Positions 1-9,032 of a stretch of DNA of 48,325 nt are shown piece after piece. A model generated the notes under the pieces. That model did no database searches. It was not told the origin of the DNA and saw only the letters and a program-made list of their open reading frames with translations. How positions within the stretch are numbered: the stretch's first letter is position 1; every line of letters starts with the position of its first letter. The DNA is taken from contig JAFGMA010000281.1 of assembly GCA_016927835.1 (NCBI GenBank), positions 1 to 48,325 of the forward strand, given 5' to 3'. The position numbers were made by a program, and so were the translations under genes. Origin of the DNA: Candidatus Zhuqueibacterota bacterium (GTDB lineage: Bacteria; Zhuqueibacterota; Zhuqueibacteria; Thermofontimicrobiales; Sulfurfontimicrobiaceae).

Positions 1-78
1 AAACGGAGTGCAGCGAAGCAATCCCATGAGGTTAAGCACTGAAAAGATTGCTTCGGCAAAAAACGCCTCGCAATGACA
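1..78. repeat. Miniature palindromic intergenic repeat, truncated by the window edge
   Basis: The stretch ends in GCAAAAAACGCCTCGCAATGACA-like sequence (positions about 56-78), preceded by CGAAGCAATC and GATTGCTTCGGC. The same elements in the same order form the complete copy at 9081-9182. That copy begins with the inverse of this end, so only its right half and part of the centre are present here. It is non-coding; such short palindromic repeats are common between genes in many uncultured bacterial genomes. The left end lies outside the window. Confidence 0.8.
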
Positions 79-257
79 GTAAAAAAAATGTTCAATTTAT
101 GACCGTTTGCAGTATAAATATCATTTGGCAAGCAGCAATTCTTCTGTATTATCGGATGAATGCAACTTAATTTCTATTTCTGCATGCAATGAGAAAGCGA
201 TTATTGATAGGTTGCTTGCCTTTTTAAGTTTTAACAGAAAAATACTTATTAACTAGA

Positions 258-389
258 ATGATCGAAAAAGCAGAAGCTATGTGTGAAACAAAACCTATTG
301 CTTTTAGCGACAAGAAATACAGATTAATTTACAATTTGACCCAATACGAACCGATAAATAATGGATTTTATTTTCATTTTCAAAACTGA
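258..389 (+). CDS. Possible small ORF, 43 residues, function unknown
   Basis: An ATG at 258 opens a 43-codon frame ending in TGA at 387-389, in an AT-rich stretch just before the DUF4258 gene. The product would be hydrophilic and rich in aromatics (ends NGFYFHFQN). I see no Shine-Dalgarno sequence before it and recognise no family. It may be a gene remnant or chance. The rest of 79-425 is AT-rich sequence in which I see nothing else; it probably contains the promoter of the following gene pair. Confidence 0.2.
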   Translation: MIEKAEAMCETKPIAFSDKKYRLIYNLTQYEPINNGFYFHFQN

Positions 390-425
390 CCACTTATTGT
401 AAATGTAAAAATATCGGATATGTAA

Positions 426-710
426 ATGTCAAAAATTGAAAAAATTCGTCGGAAGATCATTGACCGTTCCTATTATTTATCCTCCCACGCAGAAGATGAG
501 ATGTTGGATGATGATTTGAATAGAAAAGATATTGAAGATGCAATTCTTAAAGGAAAGATTTTCAAAAAATATTCAGAGGATGTTCGTGGAACGAGATACT
601 GCATCGAGGGTACAATCAAAGATGGACGAAAAATTAATATGATTTGCAGGTTTAAAGAAGATAGTAATCTTATAATAATAACAACTTATGCATTAGCGGA
701 GGATTTATGA
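426..710 (+). CDS. DUF4258 domain protein, probable toxin of a toxin-antitoxin-like pair
   Basis: This 94-residue protein fits DUF4258 over nearly its whole length. It has an N-terminal S-x-HAEDEM segment (residues about 19-25), a helix with the IEDAIL pattern, a G-K-I-F-x-x-Y strand, and the IKDGRKINMICRF then IITTYAL strands that end the family fold. DUF4258 proteins are small, RelE-like in size, and often lie beside a zinc-finger antitoxin; the toxin role is inferred from that pairing. The stop overlaps the start of the next gene in an ATGA (707-710), so the two are translationally coupled. No good Shine-Dalgarno precedes the ATG. Both genes are more AT-rich than the genes downstream, which suggests acquisition by transfer. 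Confidence 0.85.
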   Translation: MSKIEKIRRKIIDRSYYLSSHAEDEMLDDDLNRKDIEDAILKGKIFKKYSEDVRGTRYCIEGTIKDGRKINMICRFKEDSNLIIITTYALAEDL

Positions 711-928
711 TTTGTGAATTCTGTGGGAGTGAAACAAAAAAGAAAAGAGTAAAAAGACAACACTGGCTTAATCAAAAATTATACATTGTTGAAAACGTAG
801 AAGCAGAAGTATGCACAGAGTGTGGTGAGCGCTATTTTCATGCCACTACATTAGACAGAATTGATAGGTATCTTAGTTCCGAACATGATGTTGAAAAGAG
901 AATGGATGTTGAAATAGTAAGCCTTTAG
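707..928 (+). CDS. YgiT-type zinc-finger protein (MqsA N-domain-like), probable antitoxin
   Basis: The 73-residue protein has two CxxC pairs, C3/C6 (CEFCG) and C36/C39 (CTECG). This is the zinc-binding layout of the YgiT/MqsA N-terminal domain. The loop ERYFHATTLDRID after the second pair is also typical. It lacks the C-terminal helix-turn-helix of full MqsA, so any DNA-binding autoregulation is uncertain. It overlaps the DUF4258 gene by ATGA and has its own GGAGG at 698-702. Family members next to DUF4258 are commonly annotated as the antitoxin half of a type II pair; that role is inference here. Confidence 0.85.
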   Translation: MICEFCGSETKKKRVKRQHWLNQKLYIVENVEAEVCTECGERYFHATTLDRIDRYLSSEHDVEKRMDVEIVSL

Positions 929-983
929 GATGATAATAAAAACTGCCTTATCTGATCTGAGAATCGAAAATCGGTACTGAAAA

Positions 984-2240
984 ATGAAATCAATACTACT
1001 CCTGCTGATGAGCCTGGTGACGATGCACTGTTTTTTCTTTTGTACAACGACTAAAAAGACATCGAAAGTTACTGGCGATATGAATCCATCAAAAGTGCTG
1101 CCCGGAATTGATATTCTGCTAAAACAGAATCTCAACCTGATTGCTGACAGGCGACTGGGCTTGATCACCAACGCAACGGGGGTCACCAGCGAGTTAACCT
1201 CAACCGTTGACGCGCTCTTTCAAAATAAATCCGCACACCTGATCGCGCTCTTCGGTCCCGAGCATGGCGTTCGTGGCGATATCCCCGCCGGCAAGCGCGT
1301 TGAAAACTACACCGACGGACGAACCGGCTTGATCGTGCATAGCCTGTATGGTAAAACCAGGAAGCCTACGCCTGAAATGCTCGAAGGGATCGACATCTTG
1401 ATTTACGACATTCAGGATATCGGAAGTCGCGCGTATACTTATATTTACACCATGGCTTACGCGATGGCTGCTGCGCGCGAGCACAATCTCAAATTCATTG
1501 TCCTCGATCGACCGAACCCGCTCGGGGGTATTCGCGTCGAAGGGAACGTGCTGGATCCGAAATTCAGTTCATTTGTGGGATTATACCCGATTCCGCTGAT
1601 ATACGGCATGACAGTCGGCGAACTGGCTGGCTTTTTTAATACCGAATTCATGATCGGGTGCGACCTGGTCGTCGTGCCCATGCAGGGATGGCGGCGCGAT
1701 ATGATTTTCGACGATACCGGTTTGACGTGGATACCCACTTCACCGCATGTACCGCGATCTGAAACCGCTTTTTTCATTGCAGCAACCGGTTACATGGGCG
1801 AACTCGATACCATCTCCGAAGGGGTGGGATACCTCATGCCGTTTGAACTCGCCGGCGCGCCATGGATCGATAGCGAAAAATTTGCCGCTGAATTGAATTC
1901 GCGCAAGCTGCCCGGTGTCTATTTTAGACCAACCTATTACCAGCCTTTTTACGCCAAATTCGAGAAGCAGCAAGTTGGGGGCGTTCAATTGCTTATCCTG
2001 GACCACACTGCATTTTCACCATCGCAAGCCCAAATTCATATTTTGACCGCTATTAAAAAACTTTATCCTGAACAGGATATCTTCGACACACCCAGAACCG
2101 GGATGTTTGACAAAGTATTCGGAACTGATCAAATTCGTAAGATGATTGCATCCGGTTACCCGGCTGAGGAAATCATTCAAAACTGGCAACCCGAACTGGA
2201 AAAATTCAAAAAGAAAAGAGAAGCATATTTGATATATTGA
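984..2240 (+). CDS. namZ: Exo-beta-N-acetylmuramidase, NamZ/DUF1343 family
   Basis: The 418-residue protein has an N-terminal export signal (residues 1-20, hydrophobic LLLLMSLVT; Cys at 16 and 20 might allow lipidation, but neither is in a clean lipobox). The DUF1343 fold follows. Family motifs visible are ITNATGV (61-67), GPEHG (91-95), QDIGSRAYTY (144-153), LDRPNPLGG (174-182) and SEGVG (278-282). In Bacillus subtilis NamZ the Glu in the GPEHG region was proposed as catalytic, and the enzyme removes terminal MurNAc from peptidoglycan fragments. Length matches the family. The likely role here is periplasmic cell-wall turnover. It stands alone, with the TA-like pair before it and a long gene-free stretch after it. 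The Shine-Dalgarno is weak. Confidence 0.92.
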   Translation: MKSILLLLMSLVTMHCFFFCTTTKKTSKVTGDMNPSKVLPGIDILLKQNLNLIADRRLGLITNATGVTSELTSTVDALFQNKSAHLIALFGPEHGVRGDIPAGKRVENYTDGRTGLIVHSLYGKTRKPTPEMLEGIDILIYDIQDIGSRAYTYIYTMAYAMAAAREHNLKFIVLDRPNPLGGIRVEGNVLDPKFSSFVGLYPIPLIYGMTVGELAGFFNTEFMIGCDLVVVPMQGWRRDMIFDDTGLTWIPTSPHVPRSETAFFIAATGYMGELDTISEGVGYLMPFELAGAPWIDSEKFAAELNSRKLPGVYFRPTYYQPFYAKFEKQQVGGVQLLILDHTAFSPSQAQIHILTAIKKLYPEQDIFDTPRTGMFDKVFGTDQIRKMIASGYPAEEIIQNWQPELEKFKKKREAYLIY

Positions 2241-2257
2241 ATCAAATCGCAAGCGAT

Positions 2258-2362
2258 TTAGGAGGTGGGATTAAATAACTTGGACATTTTGCTTAAAAAT
2301 AATATTGATAAATAGCAGCTTAAGAAATTTTAATGGGTAATTTATTTGATCCCACCTCCTTA
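2258..2362. repeat. Long inverted repeat downstream of namZ
   Basis: The arm at 2258-2278 (TTAGGAGGTGGGATTAAATA...) is complementary, apart from one internal mismatch and the outermost bases, to the arm at 2342-2362 (TTATTTGATCCCACCTCCTT...). The loop is about 63 bases. A small hairpin (AAATCGC/GCGATTT, 2244-2259) sits just before it, directly after the namZ stop. There is no T-run, so it is not a standard intrinsic terminator. It could act as a 3' stabiliser, a processing site or a rho-linked end. Confidence 0.6.
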
Positions 2363-2815
2363 ATTGGATACTGTATCATTCAGGATGAATTTTTTCTGTT
2401 ATTTAAAAAGATACGAAATTTTAATCCGTTATTCATAATTAAACAGCACTTCCGGAATATCAAACAGCCTGGTATAGCATTACAAAAAAAATAAAATCAG
2501 CATATTTAGAATTTTTCTCTTGATCTTTTCAAAAAAATAGTTATCATTGTAAAAGATGATGTTACAAATTGGTAAGATACCGGTTCTCAATCGAAATCCG
2601 AAAGCGAATCCTGTCTTACAAACTTCGCTGTAAAAACTTATCCAGGCTTTTGATTGAAAAGATTTTAATTATCATTTTGAAAGGGACGCGATAATCGTGA
2701 AATCCTGGTATGCAGTTTCCACCAGGGAATAATCGGATTTCTTGCATCTCTGGCTGGTATTCCGCATTGAAAGAGCGAGTTCTTAGCGCTTTTCAGATAT
2801 AAAAATGCTAACATC
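2363..2815. other. Gene-free AT-rich leader, nothing recognised
   Basis: About 450 bases between the inverted repeat after namZ and the leader elements of the large secreted protein. No frame of convincing length or composition is present, nor any RNA gene I recognise. It probably contains the promoter of the gene at 2967, but I cannot pick one reliable -35/-10 pair. Confidence 0.5.
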
Positions 2816-2828
2816 GAAAGGAGGTGAT
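2816..2828 (+). promoter_or_regulatory. Extended Shine-Dalgarno-like element not followed by a start codon
   Basis: GAAAGGAGGTGAT is complementary over 13 bases to the usual bacterial 16S rRNA 3' end, yet it lies about 140 bases upstream of the ATG at 2967, which has its own AGGAG at 2957-2961. No ATG, GTG or TTG at proper spacing opens a useful frame after it. It may be a ribosome standby site, the start of a leader peptide, or part of a regulatory structure. Confidence 0.4.
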
Positions 2829-2882
2829 TCAGAATAGAATAAATTGTTTCAATTAAATTAAGCGTTATCAGGCTGTTTGCTG

Positions 2883-2932
2883 TTTAAAAAGGGGAATGCC
2901 CTGTTACTGCAAAGGGAGCTAGCCTTTTTAAA
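2883..2932 (+). promoter_or_regulatory. Leader stem-loop upstream of the large secreted protein
   Basis: TTTAAAAAGG (2883-2892) and CCTTTTTAAA (2923-2932) form a perfect 10-bp stem. It encloses about 30 bases that hold a second short pairing (CCCT 2899-2902 with AGGG 2913-2916). The structure ends 34 bases before the ATG at 2967. It could be an attenuator or a structured 5' UTR. I compared it from memory with c-di-GMP and preQ1 riboswitches and it does not match their conserved cores. Confidence 0.4.
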
Positions 2933-2966
2933 ATGACTTAACTATTAATCTATTATAGGAGTTATT

Positions 2967-5900
2967 ATGGCAAAAAAAACGCTTTTGAGTTTCGGGTTGA
3001 TTCTGCTTTTCACAGCGCTGGCTCTGGGTCAGAATGTGAAAGTGATCAACGATTTTGAAACCCAGATGGATAATTGGCGTGCGCCAACTTATTCCGGAAC
3101 GACGAATACACCGGCAACGGCTGAGCTTTCTGCTGATTATGCTCATAGCGGAAGCCAATCTGCAAAATTGGTGGTTACCAATGATGAAGATCCCGCCAAT
3201 GGCTGGCTTATTCGCTGGGCAGCCATGCGAACCGATTATCCGGCTGCTGATTCTCGTATCGGGTTCTGGGTCCGCGGTGCGAACGAACATGTCAAGGTTC
3301 GCATTGTCGTCCTGGATGATGACGGGTATGAAGCCAGTCAATGGCACACAATTTCAGCCGATTCCAACGATTGGCAGTGGGTTGAAATCGATTTGGCTCA
3401 TGACCCGGTTTACGGCTGGATAACCGGCAACAGTGAAATTAATGCTGCCGGTGGAACGGTCACAATCGCAAACCTGCAAATCGCTTGCGATGTTGAAGAA
3501 GACGCTACCCTGTATTTCGATGACATCATCGAGATTCCCTACGTGCCTGCAAAGGTGCTGAATGATTTCGAAACGGACCTCGGCAACTGGAAACAACCGA
3601 ACTTCTCAGGCTCTACCACTGTCGATCCTTCTTCCTCCCTGGAAGTCAGTGCCGATTTTGCCTATACAGGCGTCTCTTCGGCAAAGATGACTCTCATTAA
3701 TGACGATACGCCGGCTACCGGCTGGTTCGTCCGCGATAATAACCGTGTCGACAAAATCGCGCCCGATTCCAAAATCAGCCTCAAATTGCGTGGCACGCGA
3801 GCGCTCGAAGATTCGTTTTTCGTTCGGCTGGTAATCTGGGATAACGGCGCTGGCGGTGTCGGATACGAAACCACCCATTGGGCGCTGGTTTCCGAAGATA
3901 CCACCGACTGGCAGGTGGTAAGTTTCGATCTGGCGCGTGCTCCGGTTTACGGCTGGGTTAATGGTGACAACATTATCAATTCAACCGACTTTGTAACCAT
4001 CGAAAGCATTCAACTGCAGACGAACGCGGAAAAAGACCTGACGGTTTACATCGATGACATTATTGAAATTCCGTCGGTGACACCGATTCCGGGGCTGGTG
4101 ATCAATGAAATCATGCAGAATCCGAATGCAGTCTCGGACACGTATGGTGAGTGGTTTGAAATTTATAACCCGGAAACTTATGATGTCGATATCAACGGTT
4201 GGACTATCATGGACCTTGACAGCGATTCTGTTGGCATCGATAATGGCGGACCGCTGGTGATCCCCGCCGGCGGCTACCTGGTACTGGGACGTAATGATAC
4301 CGTCGCTGTCAATGGTGGGTATCAGTGCGATTATGTCTATTCCGATTACTTTTTAGCGAATACTGCAGACGAAATCCTGCTGGTGAATCCGGATGGATTA
4401 GTCATTGATAGCGTTGCTTACGATGGAGCTACCTGGCCCGTTCTAGCCGGAGCGTCTATGGAGCTTTTCAGCCCGGATCTGGATAATTCGTTGGCGGAAA
4501 ATTGGCACGTTGCCACCCTTCCGTATGGCGATGGCGATCTGGGAACGCCCGGCGCAGCCAATGGTCCCCCGCCGAATCGCACGCCGGTGGCAGATGCCGG
4601 CGCCGATCAAACCGTGGCGGTTGGCGACTCGGTGACCATCAGCGGCGCTGCTTCGGTTGACGAAGATGGTGATTCATTACGCTTCGATTGGTCGGTGGTC
4701 AGTGCACCGGTGGCAATCACACTCGACGACACAGCCGCTATCGAATTCTCATTTGTCGCTGAAGCCGAAGGTGATTATGTATTCGAACTCATCGTTAATG
4801 ATGGCGTGCTTTTCAGCGAACCCGATACGGTAACTGTGATTGCCAAAAGAATTTCACTGGTTGAAGAGTGGTGGGCTGAAGCAGCCGGTAGTAATTTCAG
4901 AGATATGGGTTTGGATCCGCGCAGCGGAAAAACGTTTTACGGTGAGAGCACCACTAGAACAGTCTATTATTATCACTGGCATAACGATACCGGCACGCCC
5001 AATGGCGGAATTACAACCACACTTTGGGCTACCGATGTAATCGTTCCGTACGGCGTGGCTACTGCCAATGATGGTTGTGTATACATCGCATCATGGACCA
5101 CCTGGAGCGCCGGGGCGATTTATAAAGCCAAGCCAGATTATAAAACTGTCACCAAGATCGCCGATATTTCGACGGCTGGTGTTCGCGGATTATCCGTTGC
5201 CGGTGGTGGCTTGGATACGAAACTGCACTTCGTCGACAACAATGGTCAGGCGTACGAGGTGACTACCAGCGATATGATTTCCTGGACACAGACACAACTA
5301 TTCAAAGTTCAAAATTACAACCAGGTGATGGTGGGCAAAGATGATGGTACTACCTTCTATGCCAGTGGCATTGGTGCCGGTCCGATTTTGAAACTGGATC
5401 GCGCAGGAAATGCGGATGCAGCGTTTGCCGCTCCGCCGGATATCACCGATGCCAATGGACTGAATCTTAATGAAGATGAAACCGTGCTTTATGCGGCATT
5501 CGGCGGCACCGATGGCGCCTGGCTGGCGAAGATTGATGCTGCTACCGGTGCAGAATTGGCACCAAGATTGGCGATTGGTCCGCGCGGTGTAACCCGAACA
5601 GTCCGTGGGCTGGATGTTGTTGGTAATAAAGTCCTGTATTCCTTGTCCGGTACACCATCTTACCGTGGTATGGTAACCGATCTGGATGCGCCTGTTCCTG
5701 ATAATCGCAAACCGTGGGCAGATGCAGGTTCCGATCAGAAAGAAATTCGCGCAGGTTCCCTGGCGACACTGGACGGTTCCGGTTCTGCCGATCTGGATTA
5801 TGATGAACTCAACTACACCTGGACCCAGGTTGCGGGACCGGAGATGGTCGCGCTGACCGATGCAGCAACCGCAGCGCCTTCGTTTACGCCAACTGTCGAT

Positions 5901-8729
5901 GGCGATTTCGCTTTCGAACTGGTTGTTAACGACGGCACGCTAAACAGCGATCCCGATACGGTAACGATCAATGTGATTCCCGCGTCCAATGACCTGTTCA
6001 TTATTTTCGAAGACACCCTTGATATTGACAACTGGGGCGTTTTTTCTCTACGCAATCGATATTCTTCCGCACAATGGGGTCAGACTGAAGGTGTCGGCGA
6101 TTCGGGCGCATTGCGCGTGACCGATAGCGGCTGGGGATTTGCCATCGAACGCAAAGTCAAGGCTACCGTTGGCACGCCTTACAAATTGACCATGGACGTT
6201 AAGGTTTTTGGCGTTGATAGACCATTGTACGCCCGCGTTATGGGCTTGGCATTGGATTCGACAGCCGTGGAAATTCAGAATTTTTCCGATGATTTCCACA
6301 CCATCGAGCTCACCGGATTTGCCTTGAATGAAAACGGCGCTATCCAGATTCTCGGCGAAACAGGTGGCGGCGCAGATACCGTCTGGATCGATAATCTGAT
6401 CTACGATGATAATGCACCGTTGCCAACATATACTGTGAGCGGTACGGTTGCATTAAGCGATGCACCAGAAGATCTTTCCGGAACCGAAGTAATGGTCGTT
6501 CAAACTGGTTTTAAAGATTCAACCGAAGCCGATGGAACGTATTCGATTGGCGGACTCATCGCCGGAACATACGATCTGGAGGCATCACATGAGTTTTACA
6601 AGACTGAAACTGCTAAGGCGGTTGCCGTCACCAAAGATACCACAGTCGACTTCACACTGCTAAGAAATGCCGCACCTGTCGCAGACGCCGGGGAGGACCT
6701 CACTGGAGTCGACGCCGGCATGTATGTATATCTTGACGGTACAGGCTGCTCTGATCCTGATGGCGACAGTCTGCGCTTCCAATGGACTTTGGTTGCATTT
6801 GCCGGTGACACGGTAATTTTTGAAAATGAGAAAACCGCGACGCCGGGATTCCGTCCCGAAGTGGTTGGAGAATACGTGTTCTCGCTCGTTGTCAACGACG
6901 GCACCGAACTCAGCAATCCGGATACGGTGAAAGTAGATGTTGCCACAGAGATGCCAGCCGGACCGCCTTTCGCGCTATATGATGATTTTCTGCGGGTCGG
7001 TTATGGATCCATGCCGCACGGTATCGCTGTCGATCCCGATGGGAAAATCTGGGTTGGCTGGTACGGCGGCACGCCTGGTATGCACGTATTCAATCCCGAT
7101 AAAACGCCGGTTTCTTTCTCGCCGATCAAGATGGGTGTCATCGGCGAGGATTCGATAGCTATCGGCGGGTCCTGCCGGGGCATCGAAGCCGGACCTGACG
7201 GCAATATTTATTTCGCGACCAGCGCTGGCGGCGGTACGGGCATATTCAAATTCGATTACAAAACCGGCGAACCCCTGGGAGGTATCAAGCGAGCTTCGAG
7301 CCCGACAAAACCATCTGTCGATGCAAATGGCAATATTTACATCGGAAATGTCGCTTTCACCGGTGTAGATATTTACGATGCAAATTTCGACAGTGTCGGT
7401 CATATCGACGGCTCCGAAGCTGCTGGATTACCGAAAGCCGTTCTTTCCCGATCGGTCGAGGTAGTTCCCGATGGCAGCCGACTGTTTGTCGCTGACCTCG
7501 AACATGGCGGACGGATTTTCATGTTCGAAGGCAGCATTGCAAGCGGCTATGTTTACGTCGGCGATTTGCCAGGTCCAATGACCGTTACTGCATCTGTCGA
7601 TCTCGATCCGTTTGGCAGATTATGGGTCGGCGATCACAGTACCGATTTGCAGCATGTCTATAGTGCTGATCTGAAGTATCGCTGGACATTGCCCGGAAAG
7701 GTCGACGGACCGCGTGGCGTTGGGTTTGATCCGGGTGGTCAAATCGTATACATTATTGGATTCGACGGACACCAGGTAACGCGCTGGACAACTCCGGAAG
7801 CGATGATCCTGACTTCGCTGAAAGATGTTGCCGCGGATGTCGATAGCAGCGGTGTCGCTGTGCTGTTGGATAGCGTCGTTACTGTGAAGGGCTACGTCAC
7901 GGTGAAAAACGAATTCGGCAGCAGGGGTCCTGCATTCATTCAGACGATGGATGGCATGTACGGCTGTGCGGTTTATGATCAAGCTTTTGTCGACTCTGTT
8001 TCACGTGGCGATGAGGTGATGTTTACTGGTAAAGTCATTCATTATCGAGGCTTGACCGAATTTCAGGATCTCACATCGGTGAAAGTTTTGAGCAAAGGCA
8101 ATTCAATTGAGCCGCTGCTTATCACATGCGCTGATCTGGCAGACACCCTGGGCGAAGCGTATGAAGGTGTATTGGTGAAGCTCCTCAAAGCCAAAGTGAA
8201 TGCCGAGGAGTACACCGCCAATTCAACGCTTTCTATTGGTGATCAAACCGGTTCCGCCGTGCTCTATGTTGATAAGGATGTCAATTACGCCGGATTCAAT
8301 GTATATGGCGATTCCATCCAGATCGTCGGCGTGGTATCTCAGTATGATGCGGAAGCTCCGTATTACCAGGGCTATCAGATCATGCCGCGCGATAAAGATG
8401 ATGTCAGCATTCCGGTTGGGGTAGCTGAAGGTGATGACGCGAAACTCCCGACCGTTTTCGCATTGCATCAGAATTATCCGAATCCATTCAACCCGACGAC
8501 GATCATCAGGTATGATTTGCCGAAGGCGTGTGATGTGAAAATCGTGATTTACAACGCATTGGGTCAGCAGGTAAAAACGCTGATCAATGTTCGTCAGGAA
8601 GCCGGCTACAAGCAATTGCGCTGGGATGGACGTAATGATCAGGGCATTTTGATCAGTAGCGGATCTTATTTCTACTTGATCAAAGCCGGTGATTTCCAGG
8701 AAACAAAGAAGATGATGTTTGTAAAATAG
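2967..8729 (+). CDS. Giant modular secreted protein with lamin-tail, PKD, beta-propeller and sorting domains
   Basis: A 1920-residue protein with a clean signal peptide (about 1-21). Approximate domain order: two related carbohydrate-binding-like jelly-roll modules (28-193 and 194-370, both starting N-D-F-E-T and ending DDIIEIP); a lamin-tail domain (376-535); a PKD/REJ-like domain (537-630); a WD/SMP-30-like propeller (631-908); a second PKD (912-1008); another jelly-roll (1011-1149); a carboxypeptidase-regulatory-like beta-sandwich (1154-1233); a third PKD (1235-1327); an NHL-type propeller (1331-1608, e.g. GIAVDPDGKIWVG); an OB-fold-like segment (1611-1816); and a FlgD-like sorting domain with QNYPNPFNP (1828-1920). 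No catalytic domain is evident, so an adhesive or polysaccharide-binding surface role is inferred. AGGAG at 2957-2961 sets the start. It is monocistronic, ending in a strong terminator. Confidence 0.9.
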   Translation: MAKKTLLSFGLILLFTALALGQNVKVINDFETQMDNWRAPTYSGTTNTPATAELSADYAHSGSQSAKLVVTNDEDPANGWLIRWAAMRTDYPAADSRIGFWVRGANEHVKVRIVVLDDDGYEASQWHTISADSNDWQWVEIDLAHDPVYGWITGNSEINAAGGTVTIANLQIACDVEEDATLYFDDIIEIPYVPAKVLNDFETDLGNWKQPNFSGSTTVDPSSSLEVSADFAYTGVSSAKMTLINDDTPATGWFVRDNNRVDKIAPDSKISLKLRGTRALEDSFFVRLVIWDNGAGGVGYETTHWALVSEDTTDWQVVSFDLARAPVYGWVNGDNIINSTDFVTIESIQLQTNAEKDLTVYIDDIIEIPSVTPIPGLVINEIMQNPNAVSDTYGEWFEIYNPETYDVDINGWTIMDLDSDSVGIDNGGPLVIPAGGYLVLGRNDTVAVNGGYQCDYVYSDYFLANTADEILLVNPDGLVIDSVAYDGATWPVLAGASMELFSPDLDNSLAENWHVATLPYGDGDLGTPGAANGPPPNRTPVADAGADQTVAVGDSVTISGAASVDEDGDSLRFDWSVVSAPVAITLDDTAAIEFSFVAEAEGDYVFELIVNDGVLFSEPDTVTVIAKRISLVEEWWAEAAGSNFRDMGLDPRSGKTFYGESTTRTVYYYHWHNDTGTPNGGITTTLWATDVIVPYGVATANDGCVYIASWTTWSAGAIYKAKPDYKTVTKIADISTAGVRGLSVAGGGLDTKLHFVDNNGQAYEVTTSDMISWTQTQLFKVQNYNQVMVGKDDGTTFYASGIGAGPILKLDRAGNADAAFAAPPDITDANGLNLNEDETVLYAAFGGTDGAWLAKIDAATGAELAPRLAIGPRGVTRTVRGLDVVGNKVLYSLSGTPSYRGMVTDLDAPVPDNRKPWADAGSDQKEIRAGSLATLDGSGSADLDYDELNYTWTQVAGPEMVALTDAATAAPSFTPTVDGDFAFELVVNDGTLNSDPDTVTINVIPASNDLFIIFEDTLDIDNWGVFSLRNRYSSAQWGQTEGVGDSGALRVTDSGWGFAIERKVKATVGTPYKLTMDVKVFGVDRPLYARVMGLALDSTAVEIQNFSDDFHTIELTGFALNENGAIQILGETGGGADTVWIDNLIYDDNAPLPTYTVSGTVALSDAPEDLSGTEVMVVQTGFKDSTEADGTYSIGGLIAGTYDLEASHEFYKTETAKAVAVTKDTTVDFTLLRNAAPVADAGEDLTGVDAGMYVYLDGTGCSDPDGDSLRFQWTLVAFAGDTVIFENEKTATPGFRPEVVGEYVFSLVVNDGTELSNPDTVKVDVATEMPAGPPFALYDDFLRVGYGSMPHGIAVDPDGKIWVGWYGGTPGMHVFNPDKTPVSFSPIKMGVIGEDSIAIGGSCRGIEAGPDGNIYFATSAGGGTGIFKFDYKTGEPLGGIKRASSPTKPSVDANGNIYIGNVAFTGVDIYDANFDSVGHIDGSEAAGLPKAVLSRSVEVVPDGSRLFVADLEHGGRIFMFEGSIASGYVYVGDLPGPMTVTASVDLDPFGRLWVGDHSTDLQHVYSADLKYRWTLPGKVDGPRGVGFDPGGQIVYIIGFDGHQVTRWTTPEAMILTSLKDVAADVDSSGVAVLLDSVVTVKGYVTVKNEFGSRGPAFIQTMDGMYGCAVYDQAFVDSVSRGDEVMFTGKVIHYRGLTEFQDLTSVKVLSKGNSIEPLLITCADLADTLGEAYEGVLVKLLKAKVNAEEYTANSTLSIGDQTGSAVLYVDKDVNYAGFNVYGDSIQIVGVVSQYDAEAPYYQGYQIMPRDKDDVSIPVGVAEGDDAKLPTVFALHQNYPNPFNPTTIIRYDLPKACDVKIVIYNALGQQVKTLINVRQEAGYKQLRWDGRNDQGILISSGSYFYLIKAGDFQETKKMMFVK

Positions 8730-8741
8730 CACGCTGTAGTG

Positions 8742-8784
8742 ACAACTACCTCATCGGCGATGGTGGGGTAGTTGTTTTTTTTTT
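8742..8784 (+). terminator. Rho-independent terminator of the 1920-residue protein gene
   Basis: ACAACTACC (8742-8750) pairs with GGTAGTTGT (8767-8775), and a run of ten T follows (8775-8784). It lies 12 bases after the stop at 8729. This is a textbook intrinsic terminator. Confidence 0.93.
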
Positions 8785-8887
8785 GAAATAAAGCTTAGCA
8801 TCATGCTGAATGAAAATCATTGTTTATATTTTCCCGGGATTTTAAAAATTCACAACCGGACACTTTTTCAATTGGGTCCTTTTTGCA

Positions 8888-8982
8888 TGTCATTCCCGCA
8901 TGGTTTAAGCGGGGTGCCGCCCACGGGAATCCATTGTGCAGAGAGTCAAGTGGATGCCCGATAAAAGCATTCGGGCATGACA
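8888..8982. repeat. Miniature palindromic repeat, TGTCATTCCCGC type
   Basis: The element starts TGTCATTCCCGCATGG and ends GGGCATGACA, forming imperfect terminal inverted repeats, with a further internal GATGCCCG/CGGGCATG pairing. Its first 26 bases match the reverse strand of 43385-43410 at 25 positions, so the two are copies of one dispersed family. A reading frame running rightward through this region (8820-9239) is made of repeat sequence and is not a gene. Confidence 0.8.
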
Positions 8983-9032
8983 GATCTGGTTTAGTGTTTT
9001 GTCATTTTGAATTGAATTTTAAAAATCACTGC

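Noticed and set aside
2883..2932. Possible c-di-GMP (GEMM) or preQ1 riboswitch before the giant gene
   Set aside because: There is a GCAAAG string and a closing stem, but the conserved GEMM core and receptor, and the preQ1 C-rich/A-rich tail, are absent. Kept only as a generic stem-loop.
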